Source: TMED14 sp041179465 (GTDB taxonomy: Bacteria > Bacteroidota > Bacteroidia > Flavobacteriales > Schleiferiaceae). From it: 13,529 bases of DNA. The stretch covers positions 1 to 13,529 of the forward strand of contig JBEGTJ010000045.1 of the NCBI GenBank assembly GCA_041179465.1. The letters are read 5' to 3'. Below the pieces are notes generated by a model. The model saw only the letters and a list, made by a program, of their open reading frames with translations. It was not told the DNA's origin and searched no databases. Of this stretch, positions 7,643 to 13,529 are shown piece by piece (position 1 is the first letter of the stretch; the number at the start of each line of letters is the position of its first letter). Made by a program: the position numbers and the translations under genes.

Positions 7643-8689
7643 ATGAAGCGGCCCGAACCCCTAATTCTCTCAATCGAAAGCAGCTGCGACGACAGCGGGG
7701 CGGCCGTGCTTCGCGGTCGCGAGGTTTTGGCCAACGTGGTGTACAGCCAAACGGTCCACGAAACCTACGGGGGCGTCGTGCCCGAATTGGCCTCACGGGC
7801 CCACAGCCAGACGGTGGTTCCGACGGTCCTCGCGGCGATGTCCCAGGCCGGGGTAGGCTTTGGCGACCTCGACGCCGTGGCTGCCACCGAAGGCCCGGGA
7901 TTGCTGGGGTCGCTGCTCGTTGGGCACGGAACCGCCAAGGCTCTGGCTCAGTCGCTTGGCCTTCCCTTCATCGGGGTTCACCACATCCAGGCCCACGTGC
8001 TCGCGCACAGCCTGCTCGAGCCGGGCGTTCAGGACCGCCCCCTCGAGGGGTTCCCCTTTTTGGCCCTCGTGGTTTCGGGCGGCCACACCCAGCTCTTTGA
8101 CGTGCGGGGTCCGTTTGACTTTAGGCTTTTGGGCGGAACCCTAGACGACGCCGTGGGCGAGGCCTTCGACAAGGCCGCGAAGATGCTGGGCTTGCCCTAC
8201 CCGGGCGGGCCCGAAGTAGACCGCCGTGCCGAGCTCGGCAATCCCGACCGCTTCGCCTTGGCCCGCATGCAGACGCCGGGGCTTGACTTCAGCTACAGCG
8301 GACTCAAAACCAGCATTTTGTACGCCATCGCCAAAGAGCAAAAGCTTCGGCCCGACACGCTCGAAACCGACCTCAACGACTGGTGCGCCTCGGTCCGTAA
8401 GGCGTTGGTTCAGCCCCTGCTCGACCGCTTAGACCGGGCCTTGATGCCCGACCACCAGTACGCCGTGCTGGCGGGCGGAGTGGCCGCCAACCGCTTGCTG
8501 CGCCGTGCGTTTGCGGCTTGGGGCACCGAAAAGGGACGGATCGTGGGCATTCCGCCCCTGAGCTACGCGACCGACAATGCGGCGATGATTGGCGCCGTCG
8601 CCTACTATGCCTTTGTCGAGGGGCGATTTAGCGACATGGGGCGCGCCGCGAGCGCCCGCCTCGAAGTACCTTCACGATCCAATGCCTAA
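7643..8689 (+). CDS. tsaD: tRNA N6-adenosine threonylcarbamoyltransferase TsaD
   Basis: TsaD, with TsaB and TsaE, transfers the threonylcarbamoyl group from TsaC-made threonylcarbamoyl-AMP onto A37 of ANN-decoding tRNAs (t6A). The 348-residue length is normal for the family. Diagnostic ASKHA-fold motifs are present: IESSCDD (11-17), GGVVPELASRAH (43-54), EGPGLLGSLLVG (83-94), the metal-binding HIQAH (His114 and His118), VSGGHT (144-149), GEAFDKAAK further on, and a late ATDNAAMIG. The ATG at 7643 gives the standard N-terminus and no useful upstream start exists in the 30-base gap. The gene leads an operon with a RimB-like protein, rimK and rsmE; the next gene starts eight bases inside its 3' end, which points to coupled translation. 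TsaB, TsaC and TsaE are not in the window. The identification is firm. Confidence 0.97.
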   Translation: MKRPEPLILSIESSCDDSGAAVLRGREVLANVVYSQTVHETYGGVVPELASRAHSQTVVPTVLAAMSQAGVGFGDLDAVAATEGPGLLGSLLVGHGTAKALAQSLGLPFIGVHHIQAHVLAHSLLEPGVQDRPLEGFPFLALVVSGGHTQLFDVRGPFDFRLLGGTLDDAVGEAFDKAAKMLGLPYPGGPEVDRRAELGNPDRFALARMQTPGLDFSYSGLKTSILYAIAKEQKLRPDTLETDLNDWCASVRKALVQPLLDRLDRALMPDHQYAVLAGGVAANRLLRRAFAAWGTEKGRIVGIPPLSYATDNAAMIGAVAYYAFVEGRFSDMGRAASARLEVPSRSNA

Positions 8690-9119
8690 CCCCAAACGAA
8701 CCTTAGGCCGAACCGAACTCGTGGACCTACCCGAGCTCGCGTGGCACGGTGTGGAGGCCCGAATCGACAGCGGCGCCTACCACTGCGCCGTGCACTGCAT
8801 CAACTACCACCTCGACGGAACCGAACTTGTCGTGCGTTGGGCCCACGGGGCAGAAACTCGCCACCCGTCGTTTCGCCGGGCCACCGTCAAGTCCAGCTTT
8901 GGCGACCTTCAGGAGCGCTACCTCATTCACTTGACCCTGAACCTGTACGGCGAAGCCTTTGCGCAGGAATTCAGCCTTTCGGACCGCTCGCGCATGCGGC
9001 ATCCGATTCTGCTCGGGCGCACGCTGCTCAAGCGCGGATTCGTCGTCGACGTGCGCCGCCGTAACGCCTCAGCGAAGTACCTTTCCCGCACCTCCACCCC
9101 GTCTCCCGATACGCCATGA
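8682..9119 (+). CDS. Retropepsin-like 'ATP-dependent zinc protease' family protein (RimB-like)
   Basis: This is a 145-residue protein of the Pfam Zn_protease family (PF05618), despite its name a retropepsin-like aspartic peptidase fold. The core ARIDSGAYHCAVHC carries the single DSGA aspartate motif (residues 29-32, Asp29). The C-terminal signature SDRSRMRHPILLGRTLL (100-116) matches the family's 'R..M.YPILIGR..L' block. No HExxH or other zinc-protease motif is visible. The start is the ATG at 8682, inside the end of tsaD; the upstream open frame lies within tsaD and is discounted. The stop overlaps the rimK ATG (ATGA). Family members commonly sit beside rimK, and in Pseudomonas a protein I take to be of this family (RimB) modulates RimK-dependent S6 glutamylation; by inference this one partners RimK or trims its product. 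Enzymatic activity is unproven here. Confidence 0.85.
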   Translation: MPNPKRTLGRTELVDLPELAWHGVEARIDSGAYHCAVHCINYHLDGTELVVRWAHGAETRHPSFRRATVKSSFGDLQERYLIHLTLNLYGEAFAQEFSLSDRSRMRHPILLGRTLLKRGFVVDVRRRNASAKYLSRTSTPSPDTP

Positions 9120-10027
9120 ACTTGATTATTCTTTCGTCCAACCGCAACCTCTACTCTACCCGGCGCCTCGTGGAAGCCGCCGAAGCGCGCGGACACGTGG
9201 CCAAAGTGATGAACATCGGCCGCAGCTACGCCGTGCTTTCGGCCAACGAACTCGACATTTACTACGGAGACCACCGCATCGAGGGCGTGGACGCGGTGAT
9301 TCCGCGCATCGGCGCCTCGATCACCGACTACGGAGCCGCAATGCTGCGCCAGCTCGAAATGAAGCAGGTGTTCACCCCCGTGAGCAGCCTGGCCTTAGTG
9401 CGTTCGCGCGACAAACTCCGCGCGCTTCAAATTTTGGCCAAAGAGGGCGTGGCGATCCCGCGCACCGCAGTGGCCAAACAGCCGTCCGACGTCGATGCGC
9501 TGATCAAAGAAGTCGGCGGAGCGCCCTTGGTCGTCAAGCTGCTCGAGGGCACCCAAGGCAAGGGCGTCGTGCTGGCGGAATCCAAGACGGCCGCCCGCAG
9601 CGTAATCGAAGCGTTTTATTCGCTCGACGCCAACATCTTGGTTCAGGAATTCATCAAAGAAGCCAAAGGCGCCGACGTGCGGGCCATCGTGGTGGGCGGT
9701 CAAGTGGTCGCAGCGTACAAGCGCCAAGGTCGGGAGGGCGAGTTCCGCAGCAACCTGCACAGCGGAGGCAGCGGCGTTCCCATCAAACTCAAAGCGAGCG
9801 AGCGCAGCATGGCCGTGAAGGCGGCCAAGGCGCTGGGCCTCAAGGTTGCGGGAGTCGACATGCTCCAGAGCGCCCGCGGACCCCTCATCATGGAAGTGAA
9901 TTCTTCGCCCGGCCTCGAAGGCGTTGAGCGCGTGACCGGCATTGATGTGGCAGGCCACATCATTGACTACATCGCGGCACACCACCGCCAATCCAAGGCG
10001 AAGTCCAAAGACAAAATCGGCGCCTAA
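9116..10027 (+). CDS. rimK: RimK, ATP-grasp ribosomal protein S6 glutamate ligase
   Basis: RimK uses ATP to add glutamate residues to the C-terminus of ribosomal protein S6 and can also make poly-alpha-glutamate. The 303-residue length fits the family (about 300). The N-terminal pre-ATP-grasp domain contains VIPRIGASITDYG (61-73). The ATP-grasp core shows Lys100 and Lys141, the glycine-rich loop EGTQGKGV (144-151), the hinge QEFI (177-180), YKRQGREGEFRSN (201-213), Asp248, and the metal-binding MEVNSSPGLEG (259-269, with Glu260 and Asn262). The tail is lysine-rich (RQSKAKSKDK, 291-300). The ATG at 9116 overlaps the RimB-like stop as ATGA, and the stop abuts the rsmE ATG directly (TAAATG). Some RimK homologues act on other carboxylate targets, so S6 as substrate is by homology only. 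rpsF is not in the window. Confidence 0.93.
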   Translation: MNLIILSSNRNLYSTRRLVEAAEARGHVAKVMNIGRSYAVLSANELDIYYGDHRIEGVDAVIPRIGASITDYGAAMLRQLEMKQVFTPVSSLALVRSRDKLRALQILAKEGVAIPRTAVAKQPSDVDALIKEVGGAPLVVKLLEGTQGKGVVLAESKTAARSVIEAFYSLDANILVQEFIKEAKGADVRAIVVGGQVVAAYKRQGREGEFRSNLHSGGSGVPIKLKASERSMAVKAAKALGLKVAGVDMLQSARGPLIMEVNSSPGLEGVERVTGIDVAGHIIDYIAAHHRQSKAKSKDKIGA

Positions 10028-10738
10028 ATGCACCACTTCTGGGGCATTCGCCAGGGTTCGGATGTGGCCCTGCTCGAGGAGGAAGCGCGTCACGCCCAAT
10101 CGGTCCTGCGCCTTCGCGACGGCGACGTCGTGCGCGTGCTGGACGGTCTGGGTTCCGCCTGGGAGGGTCCGCTACGCCCCCTCGGCAAAAAAGGCGCCGT
10201 GGTGGCTCAAGCCCGAGAGCTGGCCGAATACGGCGCGGTCTCCGGCCACCTGCACCTCGCCGTGGCGCCCACCAAAAACATGGACCGCATCGAATGGCTG
10301 CTCGAGAAAGCCGTTGAACTAGGGGTCCACGAGGTTTCGCTGTTGGAATGCACGCGTTCGGAACGCCGCCACCTCAACGTGGACCGGCTGGTCCGGGTCA
10401 TGCAGGCGGCGTGCAAGCAGAGCCAAAAGGGTCGGCTTCCGGTGCTGCGCGGACCGCTGCGCGTGGCCGATTTGCTCGCGAAAGCCACGGGAAACCTGGC
10501 GATTGCCGCGCTGCGGCCCGACCGAAACTCCGTTTTTCTGCCTTCCCTCCTGCGCGCTCGGCCCGCGGAACCCTGGACCGTGTTCGTCGGCCCCGAAGGG
10601 GATTTCACCGACGCCGAGGTCGACCAAGCCCTAGCCCAAGGCGCGGCGCTCGTTCATTTAGGTCCGCACCGATTGCGCACCGAAACGGCGGGACTGTATG
10701 CCGTAGCCGCCTTTGCCCAGCGGGCCGAAAACGCTTAA
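10028..10738 (+). CDS. rsmE: RsmE, 16S rRNA (uracil1498-N3)-methyltransferase
   Basis: RsmE is a SPOUT-class methyltransferase that uses S-adenosylmethionine to make m3U1498 in 16S rRNA of assembled small subunits. At 236 residues it is the usual size. An N-terminal PUA-like domain (HHFWGIRQG..., HAQSVLRLRDGDVVRVLDG, residues 2-40) precedes the trefoil-knot domain: PTKNMDRIEWLLEKAVELGV (81-100), ACKQSQKGRLPVL (128-140), the SAM-binding GPEGDFTDAEV (188-198) and LGPHRLRTETA (211-221). The start abuts the rimK stop with no gap. It is the last gene of the tsaD operon and converges on hutH; the two stop codons share the palindrome TTAA. No hairpin terminator is visible at this junction, so transcripts probably run into the opposite gene. 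Confidence 0.96.
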   Translation: MHHFWGIRQGSDVALLEEEARHAQSVLRLRDGDVVRVLDGLGSAWEGPLRPLGKKGAVVAQARELAEYGAVSGHLHLAVAPTKNMDRIEWLLEKAVELGVHEVSLLECTRSERRHLNVDRLVRVMQAACKQSQKGRLPVLRGPLRVADLLAKATGNLAIAALRPDRNSVFLPSLLRARPAEPWTVFVGPEGDFTDAEVDQALAQGAALVHLGPHRLRTETAGLYAVAAFAQRAENA

Positions 10739-12240
10739 AATGCCGCGTTCCCGAGGGCGAGCGGCGTAGAACGAACAAACCGCAACGACGCTTCCATCGC
10801 CTCGTGGGCGTAGTAGTCGCCCGACGTCGCAGGAAACTGGCTTCGAAACTGCGCTTTGAGCGCCTCGAGCCGGGGCCCGAGGTTGCGGTCGCTGCGCTCC
10901 GAGGCCTGAACGGCACAGAGCCATTCCATGGCGAGGATGCGCTCGACGTTGCCCAGAACTTCATACAAATCGGTCGCCGCGTTGGCTCCCATGCTCACGT
11001 GGTCCTCTTGTCCCGCGCTGCTGTCGATGCTGTCGGCGCTTGCGGGCGTAGCGCGTTGCTTGTTGCGGCTCACCAGGGCGGCGGCAGCGTACTGCACGAT
11101 CATTAACCCGCTTTCGACGCCGCTGTCGGCGGCCAAAAACATGGGGAGTCCGCGCTTGCCCAGCGTCAGCTGGTTGATGCGGCGCTCGCTGATGCTGCCC
11201 CATTCGGCGCTCGCAATCTTGGCGTAGTCAAAGGCCAAGGCCAAGGGCTGCCCGTGGAAGTGGCCCGCACTTACGCCGTCGCCGCTGTCGGTGAAGACCA
11301 GCGGGTTGTCGGTCACCGAGGCGGACTCGGTCTCGAGCACGCTCACCACGTGGCGCCAGGCGTCGCGGCTCGCTCCGTGAACCTGGGGCATGCAGCGGAA
11401 CGAGTACGGATCCTGCACGTGGGGCTTTTCGTAGTGCCAGAGGGGCGAACCCTCGGTCCAGCGCTGCACGTTGGCGGCCACCTTCGCTTGGCCGGGATGG
11501 GGGCGCAGGGCGTGCACCCGGTCTTCAAACGGCGAAGGCATGCCGTCAAAGGCGAGCAGCGAGGCGGACCCGGTGGCGTCCGCCCAGGCGGCAACCTCGA
11601 CGGCTTTGAGCGCAGAGGCCAGCCCAACGGCCTGCATAAACTGGGTGCCGTTGATGAGCGCGAGCCCTTCTTTGGCCTCGAGGACCTGAGGTTCTTGCCC
11701 GAGTTCCACCCAAAACTGGGCCGCGGGCTTGCGGGTTCCGCGGTGAAGTACGTGGGCTTCGCCCAAAAGCGCCAGCGACAGGTGCGCCAGGGGCGCCAAG
11801 TCGCCCGAAGCACCCAGGGATCCCATCAAGGGCACCTCAGGGAGGGCATCTTCGCGGTAAAGCGCGAGGACGGCGTCGAGCAACTCAGGGCGAACGCCCG
11901 AGTGGGCAAGGGCCAAATTCCGCGCCTTGGAGGCCAGCATGAGGCGAACGATGGCCGGTTCGGCCAAAGGCCCCGCTCCTGCGGCGTGGCTAATGATGAG
12001 GTTGCGCTGAAGCGCTCGCAGGTCTTCGCGCGCCACCGCGGTCGTGCACAGCGCTCCAAACCCCGTGTTGAGGCCGTAGACCACGCGGCCGGACTCAATT
12101 CCGCGCTCGACCGCCGCTCGGTTGGCGGCCACTGCGGCGCGATCAGAGGGGCTGAGCTGGAGTTCCGCGCGGCCGTCAGCCACGTGCTGCCAGTCCGACA
12201 GAGTCCAAGTTGCGGTGAGGTTGAGCGGATGCAAAGCCAT
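10735..12240 (-). CDS. hutH: Histidine ammonia-lyase
   Basis: HutH removes ammonia from L-histidine to give trans-urocanate, the first step of histidine use as a nitrogen and carbon source. The protein is 501 residues, close to the family norm. The autocatalytic MIO cofactor triad Ala-Ser-Gly is at 144-146 (in GSLGASGDLAPLAH). Active-site residues are present: Tyr55 in YGLNTGFG, Asn197 in NGTQ, Tyr279 and Arg282 in QDPYSFRC, and Glu412 in QEDHVSM. The selectivity pair Ser84-His85 favours histidine over tyrosine or phenylalanine. I chose the ATG at 12240 because the family homology begins there; the frame continues to 12471 only through the SDR gene's opposite strand. No hutU, hutI or hutG is in the window, so the rest of the pathway lies elsewhere or is absent. 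It is divergent from the SDR gene with a 48-base gap, and converges on rsmE with overlapping stops. Confidence 0.96.
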   Translation of the reverse strand: MALHPLNLTATWTLSDWQHVADGRAELQLSPSDRAAVAANRAAVERGIESGRVVYGLNTGFGALCTTAVAREDLRALQRNLIISHAAGAGPLAEPAIVRLMLASKARNLALAHSGVRPELLDAVLALYREDALPEVPLMGSLGASGDLAPLAHLSLALLGEAHVLHRGTRKPAAQFWVELGQEPQVLEAKEGLALINGTQFMQAVGLASALKAVEVAAWADATGSASLLAFDGMPSPFEDRVHALRPHPGQAKVAANVQRWTEGSPLWHYEKPHVQDPYSFRCMPQVHGASRDAWRHVVSVLETESASVTDNPLVFTDSGDGVSAGHFHGQPLALAFDYAKIASAEWGSISERRINQLTLGKRGLPMFLAADSGVESGLMIVQYAAAALVSRNKQRATPASADSIDSSAGQEDHVSMGANAATDLYEVLGNVERILAMEWLCAVQASERSDRNLGPRLEALKAQFRSQFPATSGDYYAHEAMEASLRFVRSTPLALGNAAF

Positions 12241-12257
12241 GGGATCAAGGGTTTCAA

Positions 12258-12265
12258 CAAAAGTA
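12258..12265 (-). promoter_or_regulatory. Bacteroidota -7 promoter element for hutH
   Basis: On the minus strand the bases read TACTTTTG, an exact fit to TAnnTTTG, ending 17 bases upstream of the hutH ATG. This allows a short 5' leader of roughly 10 bases. No clear -33 TTG box is seen at the usual distance. It lies in the 48-base divergent gap. Confidence 0.45.
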
Positions 12266-12278
12266 GTCCCGGCGGTGT

Positions 12279-12286
12279 TAGCCTTG
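12279..12286 (+). promoter_or_regulatory. Possible -7 element for the SDR gene
   Basis: TAGCCTTG differs from TAnnTTTG at one base and ends two bases before the SDR start codon at 12289. If used, the transcript would begin at about the ATG and be leaderless. A TTTC at 12252-12255 is the only -33-like match upstream and is 23 bases away. Weak evidence. Confidence 0.25.
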
Positions 12287-12288
12287 GT

Positions 12289-12969
12289 ATGAAAACCTAC
12301 TTTGTCGTTGGGCACCGAAGCGGAATCGGCCGGGCCCTCACCGAACTCCTGCTGAACCGCGGAGACGCGGTGGTTGGCCTGTCGCGCAGCGCGTCCGGTC
12401 TCGCCCACCCCAACCTGACCGAACTTCAGGCCGACGTGCTGATCTGGGACGGAACCGGCCTGCCCGAGCACCTCGACGGCTTGGCCTACGCCCCCGGCAG
12501 CATCAACCTCAAGCCCTTCAAGGGGTACAAACCCGAAGAATTTCGCAGCGACTTTGAGGTCAATGCCCTCGGCGCGGCGCTCGTCCTACAAAAAGCCGAA
12601 AAAGCGCTGCGGAACGCCCAAGGTTCCGCCCTGCTGTTCAGCACCGTAGCCGTAGGTCAAGGCATGAGCTACCACGCGAGCATTGCCATGGCTAAGGGCG
12701 CCGTTGAGGGCCTGGTGCGTTCGCTGGCCGCGGAATGGGCTCCGGCCGTCCGCGTGAATGCCGTTGCGCCCTCGCTCACCGACACGCCCCTGGCGTCCAA
12801 ACTTTTGGGCAATGAGGCCCGGGCTGCTGCAGCGGCCGAACGACATCCGCTCAAGCGCGTGGGCCAACCCGCGGAGCTGGCCCAGGCCGCCCTTGCGCTG
12901 ATGGACAACCCCTGGATTAGCGGGCAAGTCCTGGGGGTCGACGGAGGAATGAGCAGTCTGCGCCCCTAA
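12289..12969 (+). CDS. SDR-fold oxidoreductase-like protein with non-canonical active site
   Basis: This gene encodes 226 residues with a Rossmann fold of the short-chain dehydrogenase/reductase family. The nucleotide loop is GHRSGIG (8-14), a TGxxxGIG variant. YAPGS (67-71) replaces NNAG, Ser119 sits in LLFSTVA, and RVNAVAPSLTDTPLA (155-169) and VDGGM (218-221) are typical. The YxxxK motif is altered: Lys136 is present in AMAKGAVEG, but the residue four before it is Ile132, and the nearest tyrosine is Tyr128. A related flavobacterial SDR family, as I recall it, also lacks this tyrosine, so this is likely a family trait. The substrate is unknown. The start is the ATG at 12289; the open frame reaching back to 11254 is antisense to hutH. 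The stop abuts the flavin reductase ATG (TAAATG), so the two genes are cotranscribed. Confidence 0.85.
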   Translation: MKTYFVVGHRSGIGRALTELLLNRGDAVVGLSRSASGLAHPNLTELQADVLIWDGTGLPEHLDGLAYAPGSINLKPFKGYKPEEFRSDFEVNALGAALVLQKAEKALRNAQGSALLFSTVAVGQGMSYHASIAMAKGAVEGLVRSLAAEWAPAVRVNAVAPSLTDTPLASKLLGNEARAAAAAERHPLKRVGQPAELAQAALALMDNPWISGQVLGVDGGMSSLRP

Positions 12970-13529
12970 ATGCTTACCGCGGTCGATTGGGAGTCTTGGG
13001 AACCGCGCTACCGGGCGCAGTTCTTTAATTCGCTGGGTGGCGCGCGCCAAGTGGGCCTGCTTACCAGCTTTTCGCCTGAAGGTGTGGCCAATGCTGCGGT
13101 ATTCAGCCAAACGCTGCACGTGAGCGCGAATCCACCCCAGCTCGGGTTTCTGTTTCGGCCCCTGACGGCGGAGCACCAGGGCCTTCGCTACGTTCGAGCC
13201 CAGGGCTGCTTTGGTTTTCAGGTGCTTTCGGGCGGACCGCTTGAGGCCGCCCAACTTCACCAGTGCAGCGCCAAGTACCCGGAGGGCGAGAGCGAACTCG
13301 ACGCCGTAGGCCTCGAATGGCAGGTGTTTGATTCGCTCCACGCTCCGCGGGTGCGAAAGGCGGCGGTCGCCTACGGCCTTCGGTTCACCGAAGAACACGC
13401 GCTCGCCAACGGAACGGTCCTCGTCGTGGGCTCGGTGGCCGAAGTCCACCTGGACCCGAGCGTGCAGGTGTCGGCGCGCGGGCTGGTGCAGCACCCCGAA
13501 GACTTGCTCTTGGCTCAAGGGCTCGACAC
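12970..13529 (+). CDS. Flavin reductase family protein (FMN-binding split barrel), 3' truncated by the window
   Basis: The first 186 residues of a gene that runs off the right edge. The sequence matches flavin-reductase-like split-barrel proteins, which bind FMN and reduce flavin with NAD(P)H or act as FMN-dependent reductases. The opening FFNSLGGARQVGLLTSFSPEGVANAA (in 18-43) includes the isoalloxazine-binding strand. SQTLHVSANPPQLGFLFRP (46-64) is the typical FMN phosphate region, followed by GCFGFQVL (79-86), SAKYPEGESEL (100-110) and NGTVLVVGSVAEVHL (147-161). There is no gap from the SDR stop, so the start codon is well fixed and coupling with the SDR gene is likely. Partner and substrate are unknown. 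I recall flavobacterial homologues near photolyase/cryptochrome genes, but none is visible before the window ends. Confidence 0.85.
   Translation, partial: MLTAVDWESWEPRYRAQFFNSLGGARQVGLLTSFSPEGVANAAVFSQTLHVSANPPQLGFLFRPLTAEHQGLRYVRAQGCFGFQVLSGGPLEAAQLHQCSAKYPEGESELDAVGLEWQVFDSLHAPRVRKAAVAYGLRFTEEHALANGTVLVVGSVAEVHLDPSVQVSARGLVQHPEDLLLAQGLD

Noticed and set aside
11254..12288. Upstream extension of the SDR frame across hutH
   Set aside because: It is antisense to conserved hutH active-site codons, and SDR homology begins exactly at the ATG at 12289.
12241..12471. Upstream extension of the hutH frame into the SDR gene
   Set aside because: The added residues oppose the conserved SDR nucleotide-binding loop, and HutH family similarity starts at 12240.
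12586..13518. 310-codon minus-strand open frame opposite the SDR and flavin reductase genes
   Set aside because: The plus strand encodes two recognisable proteins throughout; this is a composition-driven shadow.
1..13529. Mobile elements, CRISPR arrays, tRNA or rRNA genes and riboswitches
   Set aside because: None seen: almost every base is assigned to a recognisable protein gene, and the gaps of 23, 30 and 48 bases are too short to hold them. No FMN riboswitch is possible before ribB because its start overlaps the upstream gene.

Overview
This 13.5 kb window reads as a chromosomal segment from a GC-rich member of the Bacteroidota, most likely Flavobacteriales or a close relative. The evidence for that placement is: a RibB whose C-terminal GTP cyclohydrolase II half is degenerate, as I recall for flavobacterial homologues; a short-chain dehydrogenase plus flavin reductase pair of flavobacterial type; TamB divergent from TsaD; near-absence of Shine-Dalgarno sequences; and Bacteroidota-type TAnnTTTG promoter elements. 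These are judgements from recalled family patterns, not from a search.

Layout. (1) Positions ~1-3773, plus strand: the C-terminal end of an LptF/LptG-family lipopolysaccharide export permease, a GT4 glycosyltransferase, a membrane GT2 glycosyltransferase, and ribB. The genes overlap by 1-4 bases, so they are almost certainly one transcript, closed by a probable intrinsic terminator at 3780-3798. (2) Positions 3797-7612, minus strand: tamB, a 1271-residue inner-membrane-anchored protein of the outer-membrane biogenesis/lipid-transport family. (3) Positions 7643-10738, plus strand: tsaD, a retropepsin-like 'zinc protease' (RimB-like), rimK and rsmE. This compact operon modifies the translation machinery: t6A37 on tRNA, glutamylation of ribosomal protein S6, and m3U1498 of 16S rRNA. 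(4) Positions 10735-12240, minus strand: hutH, histidine ammonia-lyase. Its stop codon overlaps that of rsmE in a shared TTAA. (5) Positions 12289-13529, plus strand: an SDR-fold protein lacking the usual catalytic tyrosine, then an abutting flavin reductase cut by the window end.

The window is packed with genes. Apart from the ambiguous first ~60 bases, non-coding sequence is three gaps of 23, 30 and 48 bases. I see no tRNA, rRNA, CRISPR array, insertion sequence or long repeat, and no gene-free stretch over 300 bases.

Nothing here is clearly a new molecular system. The points most worth a second look are the RimB-like/RimK pair between tsaD and rsmE, the SDR with isoleucine at the catalytic tyrosine position, the glycosyltransferase pair between the lptG-like gene and ribB, an AT-rich rare-codon island inside tamB, promoter -7 elements almost touching start codons, and a possible discontinuity at the extreme left edge.
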